Positions 36,842 to 48,889 of a stretch of 64,000 nt of DNA are shown piece after piece. The DNA comes from Larix kaempferi (lineage: Eukaryota > Streptophyta > Pinopsida > Pinales > Pinaceae). Within the stretch, counting starts at the first letter, position 1. Each line of letters begins with the position of its first letter. Location of the stretch: NCBI GenBank assembly GCA_027924585.1, contig BSBM01000261.1:5535501-5599500 (forward strand), given 5' to 3'. The notes under the pieces were generated by a model, which ran no database searches, was not told where the DNA came from, and was given only the letters and a program-made list of their open reading frames with translations. Position numbers and translations under genes: made by a program.

Positions 36842-37152
36842 TGTTAAGCCCTAAATTGTGGCCTATTCCCCCCTAAATTGGGCACTTTATATTAATATTG
36901 TTATATTATTGATGTCGACTTGATTCCATTAGTGGTAATTGTATGTCTTTGTCTCCTATATATATCAAGGACATTTTTTCATTTCAATCATCTTATCTTG
37001 TTTTGTCTTGTCTTGTCTTGTGTAATCAGTACATTGTATAAGGAGGTTTATCGCTCGAAGGGGATTTCTATTAATCTCTTTTATTCATTATTAAGGCATG
37101 TAATACTCTTTCTTGTCTATTTATTCTCTTTTGGGGAATTTGTTGCATAATA
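36842..37152 (+). repeat. 5' LTR of the small-LTR chromovirus
   Basis: 311 bases starting TGTTAAGCCC and ending GCATAATA, where the partner has GCATAACA. A TATATATA-type TATA lies near 36958. A TCTTG micro-repeat (36990-37020) is partly shared with the partner. Confidence 0.9.
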
Positions 37153-37154
37153 TT

Positions 37155-37164
37155 TGGTATCAGA
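37155..37164 (+). promoter_or_regulatory. Primer binding site of the small-LTR chromovirus
   Basis: TGGTATCAGA lies two bases after the 5' LTR and matches the initiator Met-tRNA primer site. Confidence 0.85.
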
Positions 37165-37823
37165 CCTTGAATGCTTCTAAAACAAGTCATTGTGGAATTT
37201 TCGCTATAACGTTTTTTCTATTATGTTTCAAACAACGAAATATGCATGGGATATAGAGGAAATATTGAGCTATCTTGGGTCCAAGTTTTATATATTGATT
37301 CATTACATGTTCGGAATATACCCTCCGAAAGTTAGGGTTTTTTACTAGCCCAAAAACTAGTCTCAAATAGGTGTTCTAGGGAAAACGGTTATATATAGAG
37401 CATGAGAGATCCAAATTGAGTGAAACTAGTTACATCAGAAAGAAGATGGTCGATAATATATATGGTATCGATTTTAGAATTAGATCCTAAAAAATGGACA
37501 TGTGGTAGGTCGTACAAGTTCACTTTCATGAATGGAAAAAAAATAACAAGTTTTGGGAAAATTACCATATTTTTTTATTGGAACATCAGAATTAGGTCAT
37601 ACCTATGGCATTGCATAGAAGACATCTTAGGATATTGTAGAAAACAATTTCAGACTCAGAGGGGCCTAAATTTCATAGTTACCTTAGTTGCAAGGTCGAC
37701 CAACAAACAATCTTTAAATTAATATTTTGAAATGTATGTTATTTTAAAATTCATATAACTTTTGATTGGAATATCTATTTTGGGTGATTCAATAGAAAAG
37801 ATAAAGAGTAAATAGAGAATAAT
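37165..37823 (+). other. Chromovirus leader, first part
   Basis: Untranslated leader between the primer site and solo LTR B. It is AT-rich, with short open stretches and no recognised domain. Confidence 0.5.
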
Positions 37824-40595
37824 TGTTGGTGTCCAATATTGTCACCATTTATTATTATTTAATTTACTTGAAGTGGCGTTATTTCTATCGTTTTTATTAC
37901 AGTAAGTTGTTTCTTAGCCATTCAGCCCATCAAACAGTCCAGGTATGCACAAATTCATTTACCACGCAAATCTTGTTATATTTTGTCTTATCATGATTTA
38001 TTTATGATTAAAATGATATTTGTGGGCATAATTAACACTTATGATTTTAATTGACAGGTTATATTTTTGCAAGTGACCATGCGCCGCGTGCTAAGCTCAA
38101 ACGTGTTTCAACCTGCCATTCAATCGCCCATTCAGCTCGCGAGATCCATGGTTGACATACTTCAGTCCGTTGAATGCAAGAAAGGACACGTGGGTCTGTT
38201 TGACACGCATTGGGCATGGTTAATGAGCTACGATTCTAGAGGATCCGTCCTTGTGATCGCCGAGCTTGACAGCGCACCACCACGTCCATGCTAATTCTCC
38301 AAATGCCAACGTTTTCCCACGCTCATCCACACCATCGTTCTGGAAGGATTCCAGCTGGTTCACGCTCAGGCTGCCAACGTCACCCACGCCCACGTCAACA
38401 CTCCAGCATGCTAGTTTTCCTGCTCATTCAGCCAGGAGCCATGCTCATCCTGTTCACACCTGCCCTTGCTCATTCACGCTGACGTTCTGGAAGAGAGCTT
38501 GTCTGCCTACGATCGAGCCTGCCAACACATGCTTTGCTTGATGATGGAGGGAGGATCGAAGCCACAACATCCTGGTGGAGGGAATCAATCCCGTCAAAGT
38601 CTGAAGGATGCCCTTACTCTGTTACGTATCATTCAATTGGATGTTACAACCATTAAAACACCTCTATTTTTAGAGAGGTCGACTCTGTCGACCCTCTCAT
38701 TGCTTGTAACTTATATATAGACACTTCTGTGATAGAGAGGAGTTAGTCTCAGATCCTGTTCATGTCAGTTTTTAGTCTTAATCAAGAGTTGCAGTAGTAG
38801 ACCGTGTGGAGACAGTTCTGTAATTTTCTCAAGCTAATGGAAGTCGCAGCGTTGAATCTTTGCTGACAGTTGTTTAAATCACCTTAGTTCACCCTCTGAT
38901 TGCTGGGAAGGGCCCCTCATCAACCGGAGGTTTTGTTTACTTTTTCTGCATTTCTTTTCTTGCAAATAGCTAGTTTGTTTTCTGTGTGTATAATTTAATT
39001 TGTTTTCCTTTGTGTATCATCTCTATTCTTCTGTTCTGAATGTCTGTTGCTAGCACAACCTTTCTTCTATCATAGGAAATGGTCGACCAATAGATTACTT
39101 GTTTGCAACTTGTTTCTAGTCTTCCTTCCATCATCTATAGTCCAAACACTTCTTCCAACTTCTTCCTTAGATTAGTTCTTTCTTTTCTTCTATCAGTTCC
39201 TTTCTGTTTGCTGTAGGTTAGTTCTCTTTTCTTCCATTCCAACCTTCTTCTTATCCTTCAAAATTCCTCTCCTTAGATAAATTCTTAGTTCCTTGTTAAC
39301 TTAACCTTTAAACAATCTCTTCCTTGCTTCCTGTGCACTATAGGATCATTTGCATAAACCCAGCTAGTCGTTAAATCATTAAAATTTATTCCTTTCTCTC
39401 ACTTTAACTCGTTTCTTCCGTTCAGACCATCATTCGAGATGCCATTCAGACCGGCATTCAGATCGTCATTCGAACCTGCTTTTTTTTTGCATTATTTTAG
39501 GCCTTTTTTCGAATCTAAATTCTTCCGCCTCTTAATCATCATTCTCCTTATTCCTCCTTAATATTTTGAGATGTAATTTAATATTGTTTTGTGTTATTTA
39601 GATTTTTCAATCCAATTGTCATCATTATTTCCTCCCTTCCTATTTCTTCTTTATCCTCTTCTCATCTTTCTTCCAGACTTTAGTTCTTTAATCTGTTCTG
39701 TTACATGGTTACTATTCAGAATGTGTGAACATTGTTCTTAAGTAGTTTATTTTTCAAGTGGTAGTTGACAATTCCATTTCATTAAGTTGTTTTAGTTTGT
39801 TAATCTTAAGACTAGTTTCTATTTAATGAAGATGTTCATGTTGTAAGATTTGGATTAATAATAAAATATCTTTATCAAGTTCTCTACTTGCTTCCAAATC
39901 TAATATAGTTCAGTTTAACATCTTTGTTAAATCTTTCGGTTGCTTATCCTTACATTATTTTCATGTTGTTCACATATGGATAGACAATAGTTCATAATGT
40001 TTAAGATTAGTAGTAGTTTGTTGATTTTCAGTTTACACTTGTTTATAGAAGTTAAGTTAGATTTACTTCCATTTAGCTTCCTCATTACATTCGAAAGTCA
40101 TTACGATACATTTACTCCAGTTCCTATTACATTTGATGTACATAATCAAGAAGAGTGGAATTAGATGGTTTATTCTAAATTTATGTACATTTACAAGTTC
40201 TCCCTATTAAACATCTAATATCCGTAGCTCTGATTCTGTCCATAATTGTCATCTGGAAGTTGAATTTGGTAGTTTCTTACTTTTCTAGAGTAGTTTGTGT
40301 TCCAGTATTTGTTTCCATTTTTCTTATTAATTAACCATAGAGGTAGAGTAGTATGATCTAGTACTATTCTGATCTGTGATTTTAATGTATTCTTAAATAT
40401 TTAACTCAATTTTTCATTTTGAAATATCTTTCGATCTTTTTCCTTACTAAAACATTTTTAGGTCTGACAAACCTGAAACTGTAGAACCTTTTCTACCTTG
40501 GCATATATTTTTCTTTCAACTTTAAGTTTACTGATCCTGGTTGATAATAAATCTTAGGTGTTGTTTTTAATTTGAGATAGCTCACACACCCAACA
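37824..40595 (+). repeat. Solo LTR B (2.77 kb) in the chromovirus leader
   Basis: It starts TGTTGGTGTCC and ends ACACCCAACA, so the ends are TGTTGG/CCAACA inverted. It is flanked by an exact five-base duplication ATAAT (37819-37823 and 40596-40600). A TATATATA at 38712-38719 supports forward orientation. The first 900 bases are GC-richer, with short overlapping open frames (38067-38720) that show no domain. The remainder is T-rich and non-coding. There is no internal region, hence a solo LTR. Confidence 0.9.
38712..38719 (+). promoter_or_regulatory. TATA box of solo LTR B
   Basis: TATATATA followed by GACACTTCTG, about 890 bases into the LTR, at the border between the GC-richer upstream part and the T-rich downstream part. 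Confidence 0.5.
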
Positions 40596-40600
40596 ATAAT

Positions 40601-41447
40601 TATAGTAAACACCATTGGCATCAAAAGGGAAAAGGTACATCAAATATTTTTACACCCAGTAAACCTCCTGAAATTTCAACCACGACTTATGAAGTAAATG
40701 GATAATTGAGACATGACTTGACTAAGTTGAGTGAAAAGTTAGATGAATGGAGTGAAAGGGCAGCAACATCTCCTCAATTGATAGACCAAAAAAGTGATAT
40801 AGATAAGGAATTGAAAAAGGAATATAGAAAATATGGCTAGTGAATAGGCCTCAAGGGGATGGCTAAAAAAGAGGATCTCAAGGTGATGACTAGCAAAGAG
40901 GATCTAGTAAAGATGGCCAACATGATGGCTAGTAAAGAAGATATTCAAGAGTTGAAGGAACTAATGAGTGAGATGAAACATAGATTTCTTCCTCATTCAT
41001 CTACTCAAGAAGAGGATAAGGAGAAAAATATGGGTTTATTCCAGCGATGTATTGAGAAAACTAAAAAATAGATAGAGAATAAGAGGTTCAAGTCCTCAAA
41101 ATTTGATGATCCACTTCTCATCATGGGTTCAAATCAGGCCCATGGAACTATTTCATTCCCAAGATTAACATGAGAAAGTTTGATGGAAATGATCCAATAA
41201 CATGGATATTCCAGATGGAGCAATTTTTTTATCTACACCAAGTGCCAACTTTGTGTAGATAAAAAGTCGGTCTATTGCATCCTTATATTGAGAGCCTAAT
41301 CAATTTGAATCCTTGTATTTAAAGCTTGATCAATTTGCATGGTACCAATGGATTTGTGACCGTAAAAGGAATTTATTATCTCTTGGTATATATTCATGGA
41401 GGAATTAATTACACATTATGGGGATATTAAGAGAAACACATTATTTA
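40601..41447 (+). pseudogene. Small-LTR chromovirus gag, N-terminal part
   Basis: A coiled-coil-like, Lys/Glu-rich stretch (40859-41071, KEDLKVMTSKEDLVKM) leads into the capsid start, INMRKFDGNDPITWIFQMEQ near 41170. This is the usual retrotransposon Gag motif (F-G-D/N-P-W). The frame, with stops and shifts, reaches ELITHYGDIKRNTLF at 41447. There the coding sequence is cut by LINE-2 and resumes at 49297 as IQLINLKQKGSVVEHIKQFQ. Confidence 0.75.
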
Positions 41448-41547
41448 AAATTTAACAATTAAAATCATGTCCTCTTGGACACTCGTGCACTGCTAAACTC
41501 CTCGCGCCACCCTGCGTGTTCCTGCTAGGGTTCTGATCTCCCTGGAA

Positions 41548-42549
41548 TGGGGATAAATCCTCCCATGGATCCCATCCTGGAGGACCGTCGAAGCCTCCTC
41601 GACGCGGCCTTCAGGGATCTGGTGGCCTCAACCCCCCTCTCCTCCGTCCTTTGCATCTTCCCATGGTGATGGGTTTGTCAAAAGTTCGGCAGCTCCTAAG
41701 ATTCAGATCATGTTGGATGCTTCAAGGTTGAAGGCTCTGGCATTGAATGAACGAGGGATGATTGGTCAGTTCATTGGGATCTGGCCATCTCCTAATACCA
41801 TGGACTGCTGGATAAAAAAAAACTGGATGCCATTGATTTTTGGGGCCATTCAGCACTGTTTTTGTGGCAAAGGATATTTTACTTTTCTCTTTGAAGTTAA
41901 AGAAGACAGGGACTTTATTTTTATAAGCGGACCATATTTCATGGGCCCTAGGGGTCTTTACCTAAATCGGTGGAGCCTATCTTTTGACCCAGAAAAGGAT
42001 GTGCCCTCATCCGTTCCAGTTTGGTTTCGTTTACCTCATCTTCCTCTGCACTGTTGGAATGATGAATCTCTTCAGGCGATCGGAAAATCCCTTGGCAAGT
42101 ACATAGACAAAGCTGAGCCAAAAGGACCCCTATTCTCCTGCGTTGGAATCTGTGTGGAAGTGGATCTGGAGAAGGGACTTCTTGAGATTGTCTGCCTCTG
42201 CATAGATGGTTGGGAATATGAACAGAAAGTTGACTATGAGCAGCTACCCTTCAAATTCAAAAAATGTCATGAATATGGTCACTTTGTGAAAAACTGCCCT
42301 AAAGCGAAAAAAGAGGCATCGAAAAAACCTCAAGAAGAAGATTGGTAGCAGGTGAGAAAAGGAAAGAAAATGGCGGTTCAAAATCCTGATCCAAAGAAGC
42401 AGCAGCAAATCCCAGTTTCAGAGCAAGCCCAAGCTGAGAGGGAAACTCCTTCTACCAATCAATATGCAGTTCTAAGCGTCGAAGAGAGTGAGATCCCAGA
42501 AGCAGAAATACCCATTAATGAAATAGGAAAAGAGAAAATGATGCCTTAA
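41548..42549 (+). pseudogene. LINE-2 ORF1 (DUF4283 domain, damaged zinc knuckle)
   Basis: The likely start is the ATG at 41548, followed by a frameshift near 41668. The DUF4283-type domain is well kept (MIGQFIGIWPSPNTMDCWIK, PVWFRLPHLPLHCW, KPLGKY-like IGKSLGKYIDKA). A knuckle FKFKKCHEYGHFVKNCP follows, in which the first Cys is replaced by Phe. A TAG after EEDW at 42346 precedes QVRKGKKM and a Glu/Gln-rich tail ending at 42549. It would bind LINE RNA. Two frame defects and the missing Cys make it inactive. Confidence 0.85.
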
Positions 42550-42897
42550 TCTACATCATCATCACCCCTTCAGTCATTGTGGATAGATTGGACGCTGCAT
42601 AGGAGGGATTCCCTCCTCATGGAAGCTTGTGGATTGAGATGGTCAAGCAAAGGAAGGTCACTCCTTTCTCGGTCTCCCTGGAATACTCAAAGGGTCTCAG
42701 GAGCATCTAGAATCAGCGCCTCCTACAAACACAAGAGGAAGGAAATCCTTAAGATTCCATCGGGAGCAAGAAGCAGAAAGAGAAATGGAGTTAGGAAGGC
42801 AACGGAGCATAGAGGAAAAAAAGCTGCTACAATCCTCAAAAGGCTCTGGCAAACCAGAAGGAAGGGCTCGAGCAGGCCCACAATAGGGGAAGAAGTA

Positions 42898-44046
42898 ATG
42901 AAGTTGGTCTCTTGGAATTGTAGGGGTTTGGGTGGATCGATCAAAGTGAAAGCAATGAAAGAAATCATCAAATATGAAAGACTTTATATCCTACTAATCC
43001 AAGAGACAAAAATGAGTGATGTGGAGGTCATGGCACTCTCACATCACTTTTGGAAGGACAATCATGGTTGTGCGGTTAGCTCTAGAGGATCCTCTGGAGG
43101 AATCATGACCCTTTTCTCAAGTAAGTACTCTAGCAAAACCATCAAAGAATCTCAGCATTGGATTCTAAGTGAATTCTTTAATAAGGATGATTCCATCTTT
43201 TTTTATGTTTGTAATGTCTATGGGCCTACCCATTACAAAGACAAGCTCGCTTTTTGGAATAGCCTCTCCTCCCTGAGAGACGTCGTAAATGAAAAAGAAC
43301 TCATCCTCACCGGGGACTTCAATGTCACAATTTCTCAGGATGAGAAGCGTGAAGGCTCTAGATTAAGAGATCCATTTGGTGAACATCTTGAAGATCTAGT
43401 CTCTGATTTTGATATGTTGGATCCGCCTCTTAAAAATGGCAAGTTCAGCTGGAATAATAGAAGGGTTGGGGTTGGACACATAGCTGCAAGGTTGAACCGT
43501 TTTATGATTAGCTCATCTTTTCTGCAAAAGAATCTCATCCCAATCTCCTTTGCAGTTCCCTCAACTGTTTCAGAACATAAACCTATCACTTTAGCTCTCT
43601 CTCCTCCTTCCAATCTCGACCCTATCCCTTTCAGATTCAACCTTGCTTGGTTACTCGATGAGAAAGCCATGATCCTTATTAAATCGGACTGGAACATCCC
43701 TTGTTTTGGCTCCCCGAGTTACATCTGGGAATGCAAGCTCAGAAATGTCCGATACACCTTAAAGAGTTTGGCTAAGGTGGATTATAAAGACCCTGGTAAT
43801 TTGAAGAAACAATTCCAAAATGACCTTTCCATCTTGCAATCTGAAATGGAAAGGGCAGAAGTAACACCAACTCTCATCCGTAACGAGCAAGAGCTAAATT
43901 GGAAAATCCTTAGTGCAGCTCGAAAAGAAGAAGAGGAATGGCGTATCAAGTCCAGGAAATTATGGCTCAAAGGGGGAGACAACAATACAGTTTATTTACG
44001 TAAACAAACTAAAGCTAGAATCAGCCGCAATATGATAAAAAACTAA
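42898..44046 (+). pseudogene. LINE-2 ORF2 AP endonuclease and linker
   Basis: The ATG at 42898 begins MKLVSWNCRGLGG, the conserved start of the AP endonuclease (the same frame is open upstream to 42577). It continues with LLIQETKMSDVEV (catalytic Glu), FYVCNVYGPTHY, LILTGDFNVT (Asp and Asn) and ARLNRFMISSSF, where the usual Asp of RLDRF is Asn. Then comes TVSEHKPITLAL, where SDH has become SEH. The linker runs to KTKARISRNMIKN and a frameshift/stop at 44046. The domain would nick the target DNA. Two catalytic replacements argue against activity. Confidence 0.88.
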
Positions 44047-45793
44047 AAGACAGAGATGGCTCCAAAATTCTCAATCAGGAAAAAATTAATGATCATATCT
44101 TTCAGCACTTCCAAGAGCTCTACTCGGATAAGAATGAGGCCGACCCTGTGGCCCAAGAGGACCTTCTCTCTAAGATTTTTGTTCTCATCATGGACGATGA
44201 AAACCGAGACCTCTCAAAACCAATAATGGAGTATGAAATTCAAAATGCCATCTGATCCCTGCATGCCGACAAAGCTCCTGGTCCTGACGGCTTCACCATA
44301 AATTTTTATTGTACTGCGTGGGACATAATAAAGGAGTATTTGAAGAAAATGTTAAATTGGACGCGGAAAAAGGATAATATAGGAGGAGTCACAAACTCAT
44401 CCTTCCTCTCCTTGATCCCCAAAGACAAGAACCCTCTCTCGGTTAACCGATTCAGGCCCATCTTGCTCTACAATACTTCCTACAAGATACTTGCAAAAAA
44501 TCTAGCCACCAAAATGAAAAAGGTTATGGGCCACATTATCTCGGAAAGACAAGGTGGCTTCATTGCAAGAAGAAAAATCCTCGACAATATCATTATCGTT
44601 CAGGAAGCAATTCACTCCAGCATGGAACACAATCACCAAGGTATGGCAATTAAACTAGATATGGCCAATTCATTTGATAGAGTCAACCATTTTTTCTTGT
44701 TTGAAATAATGTCAAAATTCGGGTTCTCTAAGAGGTTCATCAGGTGGATTAAGGCACACATTATCATTCCCTGGATTTCTCCTTTGGTCAATGGTAGACG
44801 AGCAAATTTTTTCAAAGCCTCTCAAGGAATTTGGCAGGGATGCCCATTATCCCCCTTCCTTTACATCATTGTTGTTGACTCTTTGAGTAGAAGACTGAAA
44901 TGCCTCCAGGACATTGGGGAATTAAAAGGTATGGAGATTGCCAGAGGAGTGCGTGCTGCTAATAATGCTCAATTTGCAGACGACACCATCCTGCTTGGGA
45001 GCGCATCAACTGTTATTGCTGAAAGATTTAAAAAAGCTCTCTCTACCTTTCTTGAAGCCTCAGACGACAAAGTAAATGATTCTAAGTCGAAGGTGTATGG
45101 ATGGAATTTCCCACCTGGGGTCATGGAAAGGATATCTAGAGTTCTCGGATTTGAAGGTATCTCAGTTTGGAACTCCTTCAACTACCTGGGTATTCCCATT
45201 TTCAAGGGGAAAAAAAGAAGATAGATTGGCAAGGACTAGTTGAAAAAATTAAAAAGAAAATTAACTCCCGGGGATTCTGTTGGTTAAATCCTGCAGGGAA
45301 GCTTACTCTTATTAAATCCATCTTATCTGCTTACCCTATCTATGTTTGCTCAATCTCTCTGGCCCCTAATTAAATTATTCAGGAAATTAATAGAGAACTT
45401 CGCAAGTTTATTTGGCAGGGTGGCAAGGCAGGCAACACTAGGAAATATCATTTGATCAATTGGGATACGGTCTGCAGTCCACAAAATTGTGGCGGTGTTG
45501 GCGTAAAAAATCTTGTCTTTATGAATCTTGCACTTGGTGCTAAAATCCTTTGGAGAATTTCTACGGATAAAGATGGTTGGTGGAAACAAGCTCTCTGGAA
45601 AAAATACATGAGTGGCACACGAAGACGTTGCATTGAAAACCTGGATATGGGGAAAAAAGGGACCCCCATCTGGGACCTTTGCAAAAAATCTTCCTTCATC
45701 ATCCAGGATAAAATCCACTGGGTTGCTGGAAATGGTAAAAACATTAAGCTCTGGAAGGACAATCTTGAGCTGAGATCCCCAGTCAACTTTTAG
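44047..45793 (+). pseudogene. LINE-2 ORF2 reverse transcriptase
   Basis: After the shift at 44046 the frame reads HADKAPGPDGFTINF (with one TGA at 44253). The open stretch 44340-45224 carries SLIPKDKNPLSVNRFRPI, ISERQGGFIARRKILDNI, MAIKLDMANSFDRVNH (first Asp), GIWQGCPLSPFLYI and NAQFADDTILLGSA (intact catalytic pair). A second shift near 45220 leads to IKKKINSRGFCWLNPAGKLT, and then, after a stop at 45372, to 45452-45793 (LINWDTVCSPQNCGGVGVKN). It copies LINE RNA at the nick. The core motifs are better kept than in LINE-1. Confidence 0.88.
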
Positions 45794-47160
45794 CATGAAT
45801 TAAGAGAACTTAAATTTTGGCTTTAGCACAATAATATTCTCACTCTGTTTGACATCTCCAAGTGGACCAACAGCGGAAGGTGGATCGGCTGGAAGGAGTT
45901 GGACATCCCTGAGAATTTGAAACCGGACTATGAAGCCTTCCTTACCATCCTCCAAGAGCAAAGCACCACAAACCAGCTCCAAAAAGACAGACGGGGCTGG
46001 GGGAGGTCTGGAAACTACACGATTAAAGAAGGATATCAACATGTATATAAAAGCAGGATTGAAAGCAATATAGATGCCAATTGGGCCAAAATATGGAACA
46101 AAGATGGATTGCCAAAAGTGAATTTTTTCTTTTGGATGCTCTCCCTTAGGAAAATTTTAACCGTGGAGAACTTGAGAAAGCGAGGAATTGAAGGACCTCT
46201 TCGCTGCATTCTTTGCAAAAACTCGGAGGAAACCATGGAACACATCTTTCTCGAATGTAGTTTCTCTCTTGAGGTCTGTAGCTTGGCCTTTAGCAACCTA
46301 AATTTCAATATTGTAATGCCTACAAATTGGAACGACCTCTTCAAATGTTGGAAGGATTATTACCAAGGCACTCTCCTTAGGAAACTGGATTTTACCAGAG
46401 CTTGGGAAGCCCTTCCTAGATTCATCTGCTGGAAAATTTGGACGACCATAAATAAAGAAATCTTTGATGGCACTTTCACAAGCCCGAACTGGGTCTTCTC
46501 TTCAGCTAAAGCCCTCTGGACCGAATCTCTGTCCTCCCGAGGAATGCACAACATACATCAGGAACCTCTTTCCGTTGAAGAAAGGAACTGCATGGTTGAC
46601 TTTCTCGCTCCAAATTTCCCTTTCTCCTGGAGAAAAACACCTAAAAAACCGAGGCCTAAGATTTGGCAATTGCGCATGAGTAAGGAAGAATTTCAGGATT
46701 GGAGGGATAACCTGAAATTCATCTTGTTATTCTTTGACGGAGCCTCGAAAGGAAATCCTGGGTTGGAAGGTGCGGGGGGAGTTCTCTTTGACTCCAAGGG
46801 GAATCAGAAGAAAGAGTATGCATGGGGAATTGGGATAAAGACTAACAATGGCACGGAATGGCTCGTGCTCATCAAAGGATTAGAGATTGAATCAGCTTTG
46901 GGAATTGAGAACCTAAGAGTTATCAGAGACTCTCTCATCATCATCAGAGACGCAAGGAATATAGTCAATAAAACAAAGAAACCCACCTCCAAGTTGCATC
47001 ACCTCCTTCTCAGCATTAGTAAAGAATTTAAAGACATCTCCTACTACCATGTTTTGAGAAATCTCAATGGATAAACTGATGCAATGGAAAACTCTGGAGC
47101 TGGGATCCCATATGGACACCTCAAGAGTGATAATGTCATCTACAAAAACATTTGGATCCC
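45794..47160 (+). pseudogene. LINE-2 ORF2 zf-RVT and RNase H
   Basis: Open from 45899 to 47074. The zf-RVT region reads WAKIWNKDGLPKVNFFFWML, then CILCKNSEETMEHIFLECSF. The RNase H reads LFFDGASKGNPGLEGAGGVL (first Asp), NGTEWLVLIKGLEIE (Glu), RVIRDSLIII (Asp) and HVLRNLNG with a stop, then TDAME (last Asp). The four acidic positions of RNase H are all present, interrupted by a single stop at 47072. The end of ORF2 is near 47160. Confidence 0.85.
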
Positions 47161-47594
47161 CTAGCTCAGGCCCCCCCTAATTCTCTGGTCCTTCTCAATC
47201 CCCTAATGAGAAAATCTAAACTCAAGAATTCAAACTATAGAGATGGAAATGTTTTGGTTTTCAAAAATTTCACCACCCAAAACGGCGGTCTGCACATTCC
47301 CCATAGACTTTGGAAGCATGCTAGCATTAATTGTGAATGGTTGGCTCACCAATTGTCCAGCATGCGAGGTTAGATGCATGAATTAAGACAGGGGAGAGCG
47401 GTTTCATTTTGCACTCTTGCTGGTTGTTCACCCTTCTAGATTGTGCGAAGTGCTAAGTGTGGTTTGCGCCCGTCTTTGTTTTGGTGTGAGTTAGTTGGAG
47501 ATAGCAGCATGGAGAACTCGAACTCGTAGGCTGGGGATAGCCTATATCTGAGATGCTTTAGGTGTATCAAGGCAATCCGTGGGCCAAACACTGC

Positions 47595-47606
47595 TGGCAT
47601 CAGGGC
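47595..47606 (+). promoter_or_regulatory. Possible primer binding site
   Basis: TGGCATCAGGGC matches 10 of 12 positions of TGGTATCAGAGC. It lies 80 bases upstream of a gag-like ATG, which is the expected arrangement. Confidence 0.4.
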
Positions 47607-47685
47607 AATTCCGTTGGTCGAAGAGGACTTTGGCATATCGGTGGATAGTAGGTACCATGTGCATGGCCCCTGTCGAAGGAAGGAC

Positions 47686-48105
47686 ATGGCTAACAATTCT
47701 CAGAATCTGGAAGTGAGGCACGAACCCACGAACCCTGAATTGGAAATGATTAGCCGACTGCAGGAATTGGAAGGCCAAGTCAAGATGATACAGAACAAAA
47801 ACTGGGAATTTAAGAAGGTTTTATTCCGACTCTACTCCTTGAAAAAAAAAACACATTATGAGTTGAAGCACCAGAATAGTATGGTGGCAGAGAAAGTGGA
47901 GCATTTGGAAGAGACTTTGGGTCTCAGATACCCTCACAAAAAACGTAATTCTGGTGGTGAAAGAAACGAATTGGTCAATATTCGTAGTGTGAAAATCCTC
48001 ACAGCATATCTAAGAGCTGATGTGTACCTCACAATGAAAGAATTTAGGAATAAGATTAAGAGTGGTCAATGCAGTAAAATGAGCAACATAATAATAATAC
48101 AGTAG
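47686..48105 (+). pseudogene. Gag-like coiled-coil ORF, truncated
   Basis: An open frame of 139 codons starts at ATG 47686. It begins MANNSQNLEVRHEPTNPELE and continues MISRLQELEGQVKMIQNKNW, a heptad-like, charged stretch such as starts many gypsy Gag proteins, then a basic part (YPHKKRNSGG) and a Lys-rich end. There is no capsid motif or knuckle, so it would be a gag N-terminus only. Alternatively it is an unrelated coiled-coil protein. The same frame is open upstream to 47614. Confidence 0.4.
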
Positions 48106-48678
48106 AACTCGGATAGAAGCAAAATAACTTCACACACACTAATTCAATAATCACAATATGGACAAATAAGTAGTACAATGCATGAAGATTCGAATGCCAA
48201 GGTGGCAATTTGAATTAGCCTTCATGGAGTGATCAAAATATCACTGGAGTGTCATCGAAGCACAACTAGAACTCTTCATCATCATCAGTGGAGTCATCAA
48301 TGCTCAAGTAACTGTCAACCATCAGTCAAACTGAGTCTAACTGAGTGTGGTAGGTGTAACTGGAATTAACTGAATGAAGGAGGCTCAGTGTAGGGTGCAT
48401 GAGGAGCTAACTGGAGTCAGAATGGGCAGTCTAGTCTCATTGGAGGTCCATCGAAGTGATACAGTCAGTTGAGAGTCAGTCTAGCCTTAAATCAAGGAAA
48501 GAACTAAAGATAACTGAAGTAACTGAGGTACAACTGAATGGTAACTAAGAGAGGGTGCCTTTGCTTCCTTAAATCAAGGAGGAAGGGCGCACTAATCTCT
48601 AGGAGGGATAAAACTGATCTGAGAGAAGCTCCGAGGGCTGGCCAACTGGGGCTAGGTGCTGGGGCTGATGACTAGGAT

Positions 48679-48714
48679 GCATGCAGAATGCATGCTGCAT
48701 GCATAAATGCATGC
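48679..48714. promoter_or_regulatory. Cluster of four GCATGC palindromes
   Basis: GCATGC occurs at 48679, 48690, 48697 and 48709 within 36 bases. CATGCA is the RY element read by plant B3 transcription factors. Whether it is functional here is unknown. Confidence 0.5.
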
Positions 48715-48889
48715 AAGAATGAAATTGAAATAATGAAAATGCTGGTAGGACTAGGATGCAGTATAGGAATATCCTAATATGCAAGAAGCTGGAGAAGTTA
48801 AAGAGTATCATGGCTCAAGCCGGGAACTTCGTCGACCTCAACCAAGATAGGAATGGGACTGCTGGCTCCAGTGGAGCAGACTTGAACAT

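Larger units (their letters stand above)
47390..48880. mobile_element. Foreign segment in LINE-2 3' region, probable truncated retroelement(s)
   Basis: The sequence between the end of LINE-2 ORF2 (about 47380) and the LINE 3' UTR-like DNA (about 48890 on) has a different character. It holds a primer-site-like motif at 47595 and a gag-like ORF at 47686. After 48110 it becomes A/G-rich non-coding DNA full of ACTGA/AACTGA words (48300-48560) and a GCATGC cluster (48679-48714). Neither end has a clear target duplication, so the limits are approximate and more than one fragment may be present. Confidence 0.45.

Noticed and set aside
38067-38720. Overlapping forward frames in solo LTR B
   Set aside because: GC-richer sequence gives long frames by chance; three frames overlap and none has a recognisable motif.
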